The notes: generated by a model from the sequence alone, not told the origin. Positions 42,222-51,276 are shown, counted from the first letter of the stretch. The stretch is 64,000 bases of DNA from DATJGF01 sp035495315 (GCA_035495315.1 DATJGF010000110.1:11845-75844), one strand, 5' to 3'. A program made the numbers and translations.

Positions 42222-42321
42222 AACATCGAACACTGAACATTGAACTCTGAACGGAATGTCCAACCTAATTACCAGCTTGGTGGTTTCTAACTTCTAAGTT
42301 CGATGCTCAGTGTTCGATGTT
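42222..42321. repeat. inverted repeat of AACATCGAACACTGA type
   Basis: The arms at 42222-42246 and 42297-42321 are 25 bp each and match at 23 of 25 positions as reverse complements, around a 50-base loop. They are made of near-tandem GAACATTGAAC-like units. The element lies between the converging ends of the DksA-like gene and miaE. Confidence 0.7.
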
Positions 42322-42367
42322 CGCTTCTCGATTTTCACCCCGATCTTCCCATGTCGACTCCTACAAA

Positions 42368-42940
42368 TTAGTGCAGCAGCGGCAGTGGATTGGGCACGCG
42401 GATCAGTTCGGCATCAAGCTGCAGATAATAGTCGAGCCGTCGATGAGTCTCTGGCTCATCAATTTCTTTTGCCATCAGCAGGTAGGTCGCGTAGTGGTTG
42501 CCTTCGGATTCGACCAGGCCCTGGTAAAACGCGGCCAGCTCCGGGTCACGCGAAACGAGTGCCTGCGCCAGGACTTGGAATTTCTCGCAACTGCGTCCCT
42601 CAATCAGGCTGCAGCAGATGAGATGATCGATCACCTGGTGACGCGCGCCGTTGCGAACCGCGCGCATCAAGCCGCTAATCCAGGCACTCGGATAGGCTTG
42701 CCCAAACGGAATGTCGCGCTTCTTCAGTAAATTCAGCACCAATTGGAAATGTTGCAGCTCCTCGATGGCAATCGCATTCAAATCGTCAACGCGCGGGAAA
42801 AGATCCCGAAATTTTTCCAGGTTCAGTGCGCTGGTCGCCGCTTTTCGCTCCAGATGAGCATGGTCGACGAGCACCGCAGGAAGATTCACCAGCACCTTGG
42901 GCAGCCAGGTCGTTGGGATCTTTTCACGAAATAACAGCAT
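42368..42940 (-). CDS. miaE: tRNA-(ms2io6A)-hydroxylase MiaE
   Basis: This 190-residue protein has a ferritin-like di-iron helical bundle. Its ligand motifs are DHAHLERKAA (about residue 26), EELQHFQLVL (about 60), IEGRSCEKF (about 112) and SEGNHYATYL (about 144). MiaE hydroxylates the isopentenyl group of ms2i6A37 in tRNA. It is last in a minus-strand row pdxJ-acpS-miaE, 12 bp after acpS. Confidence 0.9.
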   Translation of the reverse strand: MLLFREKIPTTWLPKVLVNLPAVLVDHAHLERKAATSALNLEKFRDLFPRVDDLNAIAIEELQHFQLVLNLLKKRDIPFGQAYPSAWISGLMRAVRNGARHQVIDHLICCSLIEGRSCEKFQVLAQALVSRDPELAAFYQGLVESEGNHYATYLLMAKEIDEPETHRRLDYYLQLDAELIRVPNPLPLLH

Positions 42941-42952
42941 TTCGGATTTCTT

Positions 42953-43333
42953 CTAGTCTCCTTCCAGAATTGCCACGGCGGTGGCATGTGCCGTGGTGTG
43001 GCTAAGGCTGATGAGCAGTCGCTTGGCGCCGCGTTCTTTCAGCAAAGCCTGACCTTTGTCATGGAGAATCACGAAGGGCTCGCCGCTTTCTTTCCGTCCC
43101 ACCTCCATGTCATGCCAGCCAAGCTGTGCACCGATTCCGGTCCCGAACGCTTTGGAAATCGCCTCCTTGGCGGCAAAGCGCGCGGCTAGAAACGGACCCG
43201 GCACCCGGTGCGACAAACAGTAATTGATTTCGTTCGGATGCAGAATGCGATTGGTGAATCGATCCCCGAACTTGTCAAATGAGCCCTGGACGCGCGCTAC
43301 CTCAATTATATCGATGCCGATGCCGAGTATCAT
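42953..43333 (-). CDS. acpS: holo-[acyl-carrier-protein] synthase
   Basis: This 126-residue protein has the magnesium ligands Asp8 (GIGIDIIE) and Glu57 (FAAKEAISKAFGTGIG). It attaches phosphopantetheine from CoA to ACP. The pairing pdxJ-acpS is common in bacteria, but here 359 bases of palindromic repeats separate the two genes. Confidence 0.93.
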   Translation of the reverse strand: MILGIGIDIIEVARVQGSFDKFGDRFTNRILHPNEINYCLSHRVPGPFLAARFAAKEAISKAFGTGIGAQLGWHDMEVGRKESGEPFVILHDKGQALLKERGAKRLLISLSHTTAHATAVAILEGD

Positions 43334-43419
43334 TTTTTAAGTCCAAAGTCCAAAGTCCCAAAGAACGCCAGATCGCTGCACGACGAAGGTGATGCTCTCA
43401 ATAGGTATGCTCTCAGTAA

Positions 43420-43571
43420 CACCTCGCTTCAGCGAGGTGCAGAAGCAGCAAAGACTCGCCCCAACCGCTTCAGCGGTTTCCAAACAGGCCGCCCGGCCCC
43501 TCAAGGATTGGGAAACCGCTGAAGCGGTTCCGATCGGTTTCGCACGCACTACCCCCAGCTGAAGCTGGGGG
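43420..43571. repeat. cluster of four REP-like hairpins between pdxJ and acpS
   Basis: Four perfect hairpins lie at 43420-43439 (CACCTCGCT/AGCGAGGTG), 43463-43478 (AACCGCT/AGCGGTT), 43514-43529 (same arms, opposite orientation) and 43552-43571 (CCCCCAGCT/AGCTGGGGG). All share a GCT-(TC or GA)-AGC core. The first two have TC loops and the last two GA loops, so the cluster is arranged as an inverted set. The rest of the 43334-43692 gap holds no gene I could support. Confidence 0.8.
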
Positions 43572-43692
43572 TTAATGAAAACAGATAGCCCTGGCAAGTC
43601 AATAGACGCGGATCGACCCAGCATACGTACCGGCACCTGACCTCTTCGTTCTCTTTGTTGCCTTCTGTTCCCTTCTGATCGGGGTTCCCGTT

Positions 43693-44430
43693 TCATTTGT
43701 ATCCCTCCATCAGGCGCAGCATTTCTTTCACGGCGTTTCCCATCCCCACCAGGACCGCGTGGCTCACAATGCTATGGCCGATGTTTAGCTCGACCAGGTG
43801 CGGCACCCGATGCAGTAGCGGTAAATTCTGATAATTCAGGCCGTGCCCGGCGTTCACGCGCAGGCCAAGTTGATGAGCTTGTTCTGCAGCAAAAATCAAC
43901 CGTTGCGATTCTTTGTCGCGTGCAACAGGGTTTGCGAAAGCTTCAGAGAACGCCCCGGTATGCAGTTCGATAAACTGGCTGCCGGTGCGGGCCGAGGCTT
44001 CGATTTGCGGAGGATCGGGCGTGATGAACAAGCTGACTTCGATGCCGTGGTCGTTCATCCGTTTGCGCGTTTCACTCAATGCCTTCAGGTTCGCGGTAAC
44101 ATCCAGGCCACCTTCGGTCGTGACCTCCCGCCGCCGCTCCGGCACCAGGCAGACGATGTCTGGCTTGAGCTTGAGCGCGATGGTAATTATCTCCTCGGCG
44201 TTGGCCATTTCGAGGTTGAGCCGCGTCTTAATTACTTCGCGCAATCTCCAAACATCGCGATCCTGGATGTGGCGACGATCCTCACGCAAATGAGCCGTAA
44301 TACCGTGAGCCCCGGCGGCCTCGCAGGCGAGGGCTGCGACGACCGGGTCGGGTTCACCATGTCCCAGTCCCCGATAACGAGCTTCCCTGACCGTCGCGAC
44401 GTGATCGATGTTTACACCTAATTTCAACAT
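43693..44430 (-). CDS. pdxJ: pyridoxine 5'-phosphate synthase
   Basis: This 245-residue TIM barrel has the motifs LGVNIDHVATVREARY, AGAHGITAHLREDRRHI, TTEGGLDV and GLRVNAGHGLNYQN. It condenses 1-deoxyxylulose 5-phosphate with 3-amino-1-hydroxyacetone phosphate to give pyridoxine 5'-phosphate (DXP-dependent vitamin B6 pathway). The start at 44430 (MLKLGVNIDHV) matches the family. An 18-residue upstream extension is not expected. Confidence 0.95.
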   Translation of the reverse strand: MLKLGVNIDHVATVREARYRGLGHGEPDPVVAALACEAAGAHGITAHLREDRRHIQDRDVWRLREVIKTRLNLEMANAEEIITIALKLKPDIVCLVPERRREVTTEGGLDVTANLKALSETRKRMNDHGIEVSLFITPDPPQIEASARTGSQFIELHTGAFSEAFANPVARDKESQRLIFAAEQAHQLGLRVNAGHGLNYQNLPLLHRVPHLVELNIGHSIVSHAVLVGMGNAVKEMLRLMEGYK

Positions 44431-44666
44431 GGCATGGCAAATATGGGTGAGCGGCGGTAGTGAGCGCAACCGCTTTTGGCGCAAAAGCGATGAACTGTTC
44501 GATGTTCGATCGTATATTTCCCATCGCCCAGTTCCCTCCCAAATGAGCCCGCGAGGACGCGGGTTGTAGGCTTACGTCGTCCTCTACTAGGTTCACGGGA
44601 GGAGGCCGTTCGCTCAGGAATTTCCTTTGCCGCAGCGCTCATCCTTGGCAAATTAGGTGACATTCG

Positions 44667-47090
44667 ATGAAGCGGCCCCTGGCGATCATCGCATTGTTTT
44701 ATGTCCTCGGCTTGCTACTGGGCGATTGGCTGCAGCCGCGATGGTGGATGCTTGGTGTCAGCGGCCTTGTCATTGCCGGCGGCGCAATCTTCTGGAGCAA
44801 AGGAAGGCCATGGCTGCTTTGGCCATTGGTTGTACTCGCGAGTTGGACGAACCTGGTTTGCCGGACCGCAATTCTTTCACCTCACGATTTACGACGGACT
44901 CAACGTGACGCCCCGCAGCTCGTCACGCTTCGCGGCTCGTTGGCGGAAACGCCGAGCCAACGAATTTACATGCGCGATGACCAGGAAATCTCGCGCTGGC
45001 TGTCGCAGATTACAGTCACTGAAATCCAGGGGTGGCAGCGGGATTGGCGACCAGCATGCGGGTCGATCCTGGTCGTCACACCGGGACTTGTGCCGACAAA
45101 CTATTTCCAAGGTCAGCAAGTCGAGGTTACCGGCGTACTGTCAACTCCTCCTGGTCCAATGGCCGAAGGTCTTTTCGATTATCGCACGTATCTGCGACGG
45201 CAGGGCATCTATTATCAGCTGAAGTGCGAATCGACAAATGACTGGCGGCTTTTGACACCAGGGAACGAGCCGCCGCTGAGCGACCGCTTTCTGGCCTGGG
45301 CCCAAGAGACATTGGCGCGGGGACTGCCGGCAAAAGACGAACCGCTGCACCTGCTCTGGGCGATGACGCTGGGTTGGAAAACCGGCCTGACCAGCGAGGT
45401 CTCCGAACCGTTCATGAGATCGGGAACCATGCACATCTTCGCGATTAGCGGTTTGCACATTGCGCTGATTGCGGGGATCCTCGTCAGTATACTGCGCGTG
45501 CTGCGTCTCGCGCGCTCGTGGTGCGGCGGACTGGTCGTACCCGCGATCTGGTTCTATACGGCAGCGACCGGCTGGCAGTCTTCGGCGATCCGCTCGGCAA
45601 TCATGATGACAATCATCATCGGCGGCTGGGCGTTGCACCGGCCCAGCGATTTATTGAATTCCCTCGCCGCCGCCGCGTTTATCATCCTCGTTTGGGACCC
45701 GCAACAGTTGTTTGGAGCCAGTTTCCAGCTTTCCTTCTTTTGTGTGCTCAGCCTCGGTTTGCTGCTGCCTCCGATACAGAAGCGCTGTGATGGTTGGCTT
45801 ACCCACGAGCCGCTCTTGCCGCCCGAACTGGTTCCGCGCTGGAAGCGCAGGGTATTTGTGCCGCTGCGCTGGGTGGCGACCGGGCTGGCAACCTCGCTCG
45901 CGTCCTGGCTCGGGTCGTTGCCGCTGACGGCGTATTATTTTCACCTGTTCAGCCCGGTGACACTGCTCGCGAATTTGTTAATAGTCCCGTTGAGCAGCCT
46001 GGCGTTGGCGTGCAACGTGGGAAGCTTGCTTTGCGGCAGCTGGTTTGGCTGGGCCACGGAGCTGTTGAATCATAGTGCGTGGTTTTGGATGGCCCTGATG
46101 ATCCAAATCAGCGACTGGGCAACGGTTCTGCCCGGGGCATTTCTGTACGTCCGCAGTCCCACGCTGGTCGATATGATGATTTATTACGTGCTGCTGTGCG
46201 GCGTCCTTTCCGGCTGGTTCTTGCTGCCCAAACAACGCCGCTGGGCATTGGCAGCAGCCGGATACGTCACGCTCTTTTATCTCGGACGATGGCAACTCGA
46301 TCTTCATTCGGCTCGTTTGACGATCCTTCCGTTCAACGGGGCTTTGAGCATTTTCGTTCGGGCGCCTCGTCTTGCCGCCGAGCTGCTGATCGATCCCGGT
46401 AACACGAATTCGGTTCAGCTGACAACCAAGCCTTACTTGCGAGCGCAGGGAGTAAATGCGTTGCCGCACCTGGTCCTCACTCACGGTGATGTGCGGCATA
46501 TTGGCGGCGCAACACTGATCACCGAGCTGTTTGCCGTGAAGGAAGTCTGTGCCAGCCAGGCACGTTTCCGTTCAGCGGTTTATCGCCGCGCCATCAACCA
46601 ATTTGAAAAGAAGCCGGGGCTACTGCGAACGGTTGAGGAAAACGAGCGCGTCGGCGGCTGGGCAGTATTGCATCCGGCGAGCAGTGAGCGGTTTGCGCAA
46701 GCCGATGACAATGCGCTCGTGCTAAAGGGCAGCTTAAACGGGACGCGAGTGGTTTTGCTGTCCGATCTGGGGACGCGCGGCCAAAAGGCATTGCTGGACT
46801 GCGGCGCCGACCTGCGGGCCGAAATTGTAGTGACGGGGTTGCCGACCGGAGGGGAAGCACTTAGTGAGGCGTTGCTCGAGGCGATCCAACCGCAGGTAAT
46901 CATCGTAGCGGATTCGGATTATCCTGCCTGGGAGCGGGCACCACCTAAACTGCGGGAACGATTGTCGTCGAAAAAGATCCCGGTGATTTACACACAAACC
47001 GCCGGTGCAACGACGATCGAATTTGACCGACTCGGCTGGAACATCCGCACAATGCAGGAAACCGCCACTTCCGGTCGGCGTGGCCCGTAG
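44667..47090 (+). CDS. comEC: ComEC/Rec2-family DNA uptake channel
   Basis: This 807-residue protein has N-terminal spans, a DUF4131-like domain (RGSLAETPSQRIY...) and a polytopic core with the signature FAISGLHIALIAGI (about residue 255). The C-terminal metallo-beta-lactamase-like domain is degenerate. The HxDxDH motif reads THGDVRH near residue 602, and the usual DVGQGD stretch is replaced by LPFNGALSI. ComEC carries single-stranded DNA across the inner membrane during natural transformation. The stop codon TAG lies inside a dispersed repeat. No other com genes are nearby. Confidence 0.88.
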   Translation: MKRPLAIIALFYVLGLLLGDWLQPRWWMLGVSGLVIAGGAIFWSKGRPWLLWPLVVLASWTNLVCRTAILSPHDLRRTQRDAPQLVTLRGSLAETPSQRIYMRDDQEISRWLSQITVTEIQGWQRDWRPACGSILVVTPGLVPTNYFQGQQVEVTGVLSTPPGPMAEGLFDYRTYLRRQGIYYQLKCESTNDWRLLTPGNEPPLSDRFLAWAQETLARGLPAKDEPLHLLWAMTLGWKTGLTSEVSEPFMRSGTMHIFAISGLHIALIAGILVSILRVLRLARSWCGGLVVPAIWFYTAATGWQSSAIRSAIMMTIIIGGWALHRPSDLLNSLAAAAFIILVWDPQQLFGASFQLSFFCVLSLGLLLPPIQKRCDGWLTHEPLLPPELVPRWKRRVFVPLRWVATGLATSLASWLGSLPLTAYYFHLFSPVTLLANLLIVPLSSLALACNVGSLLCGSWFGWATELLNHSAWFWMALMIQISDWATVLPGAFLYVRSPTLVDMMIYYVLLCGVLSGWFLLPKQRRWALAAAGYVTLFYLGRWQLDLHSARLTILPFNGALSIFVRAPRLAAELLIDPGNTNSVQLTTKPYLRAQGVNALPHLVLTHGDVRHIGGATLITELFAVKEVCASQARFRSAVYRRAINQFEKKPGLLRTVEENERVGGWAVLHPASSERFAQADDNALVLKGSLNGTRVVLLSDLGTRGQKALLDCGADLRAEIVVTGLPTGGEALSEALLEAIQPQVIIVADSDYPAWERAPPKLRERLSSKKIPVIYTQTAGATTIEFDRLGWNIRTMQETATSGRRGP

Positions 47091-47247
47091 CGGCAGGGCG
47101 TCTCGCCTGCCGTAGAGCCGGGCATCTTGCCCGGCGGATGGACTTCGAAACCTGGACCCAAGACCCTTCCATCGCTGAAAAGCATTGCCCTCCAATCCGA
47201 GCGGCGAGACGCCACCCTCTACGTCAGGCGAGGACGCCTGACGCTAC
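47087..47247. repeat. inverted pair of composite palindromic elements between convergent genes
   Basis: The left unit (from 47087) has the GTAGCGGCAGG hairpin followed by a GCCGGGCATCTTGCCCGGC hairpin. The right unit (47221-47247) is an inverted variant with GTCAGGCG/CGCCTGAC arms ending GCTAC. The left unit gives comEC its TAG, and the right unit gives the alcohol dehydrogenase gene its TAG on the other strand. This is the same family as 21701-21866. Confidence 0.75.
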
Positions 47248-48272
47248 GGCGTAATCACCACGCGCACGTCTTCCCCGAACTGTTCCAAACGATCGAGCGT
47301 CTCATTGATCGCTCCCGCTTCCAGTGGCACTGTGCGTGTCACCACCTTCCTGAGATCCAAGTGGCCTTGTCTCGCCCATTCGACTAATTCCGACAACTCT
47401 CCCATCAAGTGATCCGATACGCCGATGATCTCGGCCTCTTTGTTCAGCAGTTCCTGGTAGGGCGAGATCTCGAATGGCTTATTTGTGATCCCCGCGAGGG
47501 CTGCCCTGCCACGAGGTGCCAGCGAGAGCACCGCTTGTCGCATCGTGAGTGGCAGACCGATCAGTTCCAAAGCCGCATCGACTCCCCGTCCACTGGTTAG
47601 GCGCAGAATCTCCTCAACCGGATCGACCTTCGCCGCATTAACCGGCACCGCGCCCAAACTCTCAGCCAGGGCAAGTTTAGCGGTTTTTACATCAACCCCA
47701 AACACAGGGCTGGCCTTGAGAACCCTGGCCAACTGAATCGCCGAAAGGCCCAACCCGCCGACGCCAAAAACCGCCACCGATTCTCCTGGCTTGATCCGCG
47801 CCTTGCGCAACGCATGCAATGCGGTCGAGGACGAACACATCAGCACCGCGCCGTGCTCGAACGGGACCTCGGTCGGCAGCCTGACAAGATTTCTCTCCGG
47901 GATCGCGATGAATTCCGCATACCCGCCGTCGCGATGCTTGCCAATCATCGACGCCGCTGGACAGAATTGTTCAACTCCATCGCGACAATGAGCGCATTGG
48001 CCGCAGGTCACCAGGTAATGCACGCAGACGCGATCGCCCAGCCGAAACTCCCGCGCATCGGCGGCAATCCGCTCAACAACTCCTGCGACCTCGTGTCCCA
48101 GCGTGAGCGGCAATGGACCCGCCGGCGAGATACCTGCCCGGTAATGCGCATCCGAATGGCAGATACCAGCCGCCTTGACCCGCACAAGCACGTCGGCCAA
48201 CCCCAACGCCGGCAGAGGCACTTCCTCAAGTTCGAGGGGGCGTCCAGGTTCCCGCAGCCGAATTGCTTTCAT
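47244..48272 (-). CDS. zinc-dependent alcohol dehydrogenase (MDR family)
   Basis: This 342-residue medium-chain dehydrogenase has the catalytic zinc ligands Cys38 (GICHSDAH) and His in LGHEVAG. The structural zinc site is CGQCAHCRDGVEQFC, and the NAD(P) loop is VFGVGGLGLSAIQLA (about residue 170). It oxidises an alcohol or reduces an aldehyde. The substrate is not determined. I chose the ATG at 48272 because the 56 extra codons upstream look non-coding. Its TAG stop codon lies in the palindromic repeat shared with comEC. Confidence 0.88.
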   Translation of the reverse strand: MKAIRLREPGRPLELEEVPLPALGLADVLVRVKAAGICHSDAHYRAGISPAGPLPLTLGHEVAGVVERIAADAREFRLGDRVCVHYLVTCGQCAHCRDGVEQFCPAASMIGKHRDGGYAEFIAIPERNLVRLPTEVPFEHGAVLMCSSSTALHALRKARIKPGESVAVFGVGGLGLSAIQLARVLKASPVFGVDVKTAKLALAESLGAVPVNAAKVDPVEEILRLTSGRGVDAALELIGLPLTMRQAVLSLAPRGRAALAGITNKPFEISPYQELLNKEAEIIGVSDHLMGELSELVEWARQGHLDLRKVVTRTVPLEAGAINETLDRLEQFGEDVRVVITP

Positions 48273-48579
48273 GGTTCGATTGTAGCGGCCGGCACCCTTA
48301 GCTGCGAGTCTACTCCTGTGCCGCAACCCGGTGTTTGTTTCTTGCAGGTTGTAGGGTCGAGTGAGCCGAATTCGCAGTAGGCGTCGATCCATTAGTCCCA
48401 TTGGTCGCATTGCCACCCCGCCAAAAAATTTTGCTGTCAATCCCCAAACCCCATGTTAGGCTTAAGCTGTTGATATAGTCACTGTAAGAACCTATTAACG
48501 CAGGTCGGGCGCGGCGTGCGTGCGGGCCCCAAGCAGCTCCGGGTCCTCCGCGACTTGCACCGCAAGAGAAAGAGCCAGT
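48273..48579. other. divergent intergenic region with two short 9-bp repeat units
   Basis: This region holds the expected promoters of the dehydrogenase (minus) and CBS (plus) genes. Neither is clear. Two tandem units, GTCCCATTG and GTCGCATTG (48395-48412), belong to the 9-bp repeat family that also occurs at 58278, 59881 and 62072. Nothing else is recognised. Confidence 0.4.
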
Positions 48580-49032
48580 ATGAATCCAAACGGAACCATC
48601 AGCGAAATCCTCAGCCAAAAAGGCAACGCCGTCTGGACCGTCCCGCCCGAAATGATGGTGTTTGACGCTATCCAACTCATGGCCGACAAAAACATCGGCG
48701 CGCTGTTGGTCACCGAAGCAGACAAACTGGTCGGCATCATTTCCGAGCGCGATTACACCCGTAAAATTGCTCTCAAAGGCAAGTCTTCCAAACAAACCCC
48801 CGTCCGCGAGATCATTTCCGGACAGATCTTCCAGGTGAACCCCGACAACACCGTCGAGGAATGCATGCGCCTAATGACCGAGCATCGCATTCGTCACTTG
48901 CCGGTCCTCGAAGGCGCCAAAATCGTCGGCGTCATCTCCATCGGCGATCTCGTCAACTGGATCATCTCCGCCCAAAGCAGCACTATCCACCAGTTGCAAA
49001 CATACATCTCCGGGTACCCGACGGGGGAATAA
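48580..49032 (+). CDS. CBS-domain protein
   Basis: This 150-residue protein is almost entirely two CBS domains (about residues 15-70 and 78-132), with DKNIGALLVTEADKLVGIISERDYTR and EHRIRHLPVLEGAKIVGVISIGDLV. CBS pairs bind adenosine nucleotides and act as energy sensors. No effector domain is attached. The start at 48580 (MNPNGTISEIL) is preferred to a longer frame. Its partner is unknown. Confidence 0.85.
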   Translation: MNPNGTISEILSQKGNAVWTVPPEMMVFDAIQLMADKNIGALLVTEADKLVGIISERDYTRKIALKGKSSKQTPVREIISGQIFQVNPDNTVEECMRLMTEHRIRHLPVLEGAKIVGVISIGDLVNWIISAQSSTIHQLQTYISGYPTGE

Positions 49033-49097
49033 CTGCGTGAGTTCTTCGGGTACCTAATCGGCCTCCGCAGCGGGGGCAATTTTGCTCGGCAACCTGT

Positions 49098-49376
49098 TCA
49101 AGGGAGCCGCCAAACGTCCTTCATGTACCATTCATAGAACCGGTTGACGGCGGGGAAATGATCGCAGCAGAACCCGAGGGGAGCGTACGCCGCCTGACAG
49201 ACTTGTGGCAGCGGGGGGCCTGCTGGGGCAAAGCATTTCGCAACTGGGCCGGGGCTCAGGACGTAGATAATCAAGCCGGCTGCGAAGGAGAGCAGGTAGG
49301 TGCTGAAGCTGAAGCTTCCGGACTGATTGGAGTCGGCTGGTGTTGGCTCGCCGGCAGTCATCGTCTGAGCTTCCAT
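49098..49376 (-). CDS. small membrane-anchored protein of unknown function
   Basis: This 92-residue protein has a Ser/Thr/Pro-rich N-terminus, one predicted membrane span (FSTYLLSFAAGLIIYVLSPGPV, about residues 23-45) and an aromatic C-terminus ending FYEWYMKDVWRLP. The pattern of one span plus a short aromatic tail recalls small proteins common in Verrucomicrobia. No function is known. It has three Cys residues after the span. Confidence 0.5.
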   Translation of the reverse strand: MEAQTMTAGEPTPADSNQSGSFSFSTYLLSFAAGLIIYVLSPGPVAKCFAPAGPPLPQVCQAAYAPLGFCCDHFPAVNRFYEWYMKDVWRLP

Positions 49377-49461
49377 GACGCCAATGTAGTCCTTTCTCGC
49401 GTGGCTGGAAAGAGGTGCTGGACTCGGCCTTTTGCGGAGACGTCTCGGGCGAGGTTGAGTC

Positions 49462-50127
49462 TTACGGCTTCATCAACCTGTAAAAGTCGCTGGATCCGGT
49501 CAATGCCACCATAGCTTGATTAGTGCCCTGCAGCCCGTTGGCTGCGTTGGTCACGGTGAGCCAGGTTCCAGGCGCAAGACTGGATGAAGATTGAAGAACA
49601 TATCCGGAGACAGGTGCGAGCCATTCCAAAAGCATATTGGTGGCATTGATAAATGTCGGTTGAAGCTTTGGAGCGTCAAATCCGCTAAATGTAATCGTTG
49701 CGACGTTCGGGGAGCCGATGCTCACACAGACGTTGGCAGAGCTGGTAATTGTTGCCGTAAGAGTCTTGGTGGTGAACGGGTAGCTCGCTTTAGGTTTCAC
49801 CGTTAAAGTCGCTGAGGTTTTTAAAGCAGGGATGGTCACTGTCGATGGCAGCAGCTCAAAATCTGTGCCATTATGCGCGGTGCCACTATAGGCTATCGTC
49901 AGTTGGCTTTGGTTGCCAACGGCCGTTGGGAGTGTCAGGATCAAGCTGCCGTTAGTCGTGCTTAGGATCGAGAGATTCGCAACGCCCGCTGCGATCGTCA
50001 CCGGGACGGGAATTCCATCGCAAATTATCGCTCCGTTGGCTGAGGAGGAGATTAAGGCGATCGCCATAGACATAATAGCCAACCCGGTCTTGACCACAGT
50101 TTGGGCATTCAGGGTTAATTCTTTCAT
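49462..50127 (-). CDS. exported Calx-beta-like protein with C-terminal W...FYRL module
   Basis: The product is 221 residues long with a signal peptide (IMSMAIALISSSANG). Residues about 35-150 resemble a Calx-beta-type beta-sandwich (QLTIAYSGTAHNGTDFELLPSTVTIPA...). The last 65 residues (MLLEWLAPVSGYVLQSSSSL, then W, ending SDFYRLMKP) form the module shared with the proteins at 37065, 38020 and 60347. It is probably extracellular, and its role is unknown. Confidence 0.65.
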   Translation of the reverse strand: MKELTLNAQTVVKTGLAIMSMAIALISSSANGAIICDGIPVPVTIAAGVANLSILSTTNGSLILTLPTAVGNQSQLTIAYSGTAHNGTDFELLPSTVTIPALKTSATLTVKPKASYPFTTKTLTATITSSANVCVSIGSPNVATITFSGFDAPKLQPTFINATNMLLEWLAPVSGYVLQSSSSLAPGTWLTVTNAANGLQGTNQAMVALTGSSDFYRLMKP

Positions 50128-50542
50128 TTTAGGCCGTTCTTTTCAGGATTTTGGGCCGTTTCCGGCTGAACCGCGTTCCGTTCTGATTCGAGCATAAGAG
50201 AAAAAAGATCGATTCTCACTGCAACTGCGGGGGTCACTTGCTTATCTCATAATCCGAGGAGACGTGCAAGAGCGTTTTCTGCCAAAGGGGCAGGCTGGAC
50301 CAGGCTGGATAAGACCCATAAGACGAATAAAAGGCGTGGCTCAAAACATCCCTAGACAATGGCCCAAAATTCTGCGTACCATTTTTTTCAAAAATTATTT
50401 TGCATTTTTTGAATACACTGTTAGAAAGAACACAGTTCGGTTTTCCAGTCTGTGCCGTTTTTTTAATTTTTGAGCAGGTTCCGCTTGGGCGCTTCTATTC
50501 CTCACGACCAAGTTCTCGGAGTCAGAGAGAATTCGTGTTGGA
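50128..50542. other. intergenic region upstream of the Tol-Pal operon
   Basis: This 415-base region has a marked A/T-rich tract (about 50380-50475, with runs of T) that stands out from the GC-rich surroundings. It precedes tolQ and probably holds its promoter, but no good -35/-10 pair was found. No gene is supported here. Confidence 0.35.
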
Positions 50543-51268
50543 ATGAATGTACCGGTATTTCTAGCTACCGCAGGGCGAAACGCTAATAGCGCCGAGTTGC
50601 TTTATGTGTGGGATCAAGCCACACCCGAAGCAAAGGCGATTATCGTTTGCCTGCTTATCTTCTCGATTATCGCGTGGTCGGTGATGATTTCCAAGGCGTT
50701 GCAGATGCGCCGGGCCAAACGCCTCAACCTCCTCTTCAATAGCGAGTACCGCACGCAAAAGAACGTGCTGGACGTCTATGACCGCCGCGTGCAGGCCGAT
50801 GGTTGCCCGATGTTCATGGTGTACCAGGCCGGGAGCGTCGAACTCGATACCCGCTTGAAAAACCCGGACGGCAATGGACGCAAACGATTTGTTTCGCTCA
50901 AGGGGATGGAACACGTGAAACGCTCGCTGGAAAACACGGTCGCACAGGAATCGCTGAAGCTGGAGTCGGGCTTAATTCTGCTGGCGATTGCCGTCAGTGG
51001 GGCGCCTTTCCTGGGCCTGTTGGGCACCGTTTGGGGCGTGATGAGCACCTTTGGCCATGTCGCACAGCAGCAAAGCGCGTCGCTGACAGCGATGGCGCCC
51101 GGTGTGGCGGCGGCGCTGATAACCACGGTTGCAGGGTTGCTGGTCGCGATCCCATCGATGTTTGGATATAACTGGCTGGTGCATAACCTGCGCGTCCTGA
51201 CGGTCGAGCTGGACAACTTTGCGCAGGACCTGGTCTCCAAGATGGAGACGGAGTATTTGGAAGAATGA
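50543..51268 (+). CDS. tolQ: TolQ/ExbB proton-channel protein
   Basis: This 241-residue membrane protein has three spans: about residues 32-50, then the conserved LLAIAVSGAPFLGLLGTVWGVMSTF (about 147-171) and GVAAALITTVAGLLVAIPSMFGYN (about 188-211). With TolR it forms the proton-driven motor of the Tol system, which pulls the outer membrane inward at division. Its place at the head of tolR-tolA-tolB-pal favours TolQ over ExbB. A nest of repeats separates it from tolR. Confidence 0.9.
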   Translation: MNVPVFLATAGRNANSAELLYVWDQATPEAKAIIVCLLIFSIIAWSVMISKALQMRRAKRLNLLFNSEYRTQKNVLDVYDRRVQADGCPMFMVYQAGSVELDTRLKNPDGNGRKRFVSLKGMEHVKRSLENTVAQESLKLESGLILLAIAVSGAPFLGLLGTVWGVMSTFGHVAQQQSASLTAMAPGVAAALITTVAGLLVAIPSMFGYNWLVHNLRVLTVELDNFAQDLVSKMETEYLEE

Positions 51269-51276
51269 CGAGCTTG

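Noticed and set aside
43420..43571. Hairpin cluster as a CRISPR array
   Set aside because: The hairpins differ from each other, spacing is irregular, and there are no identical direct repeats or cas genes.
43337..43696. Minus-strand frame of 119 codons between pdxJ and acpS
   Set aside because: It translates the four-hairpin repeat cluster and cannot be a conserved protein.
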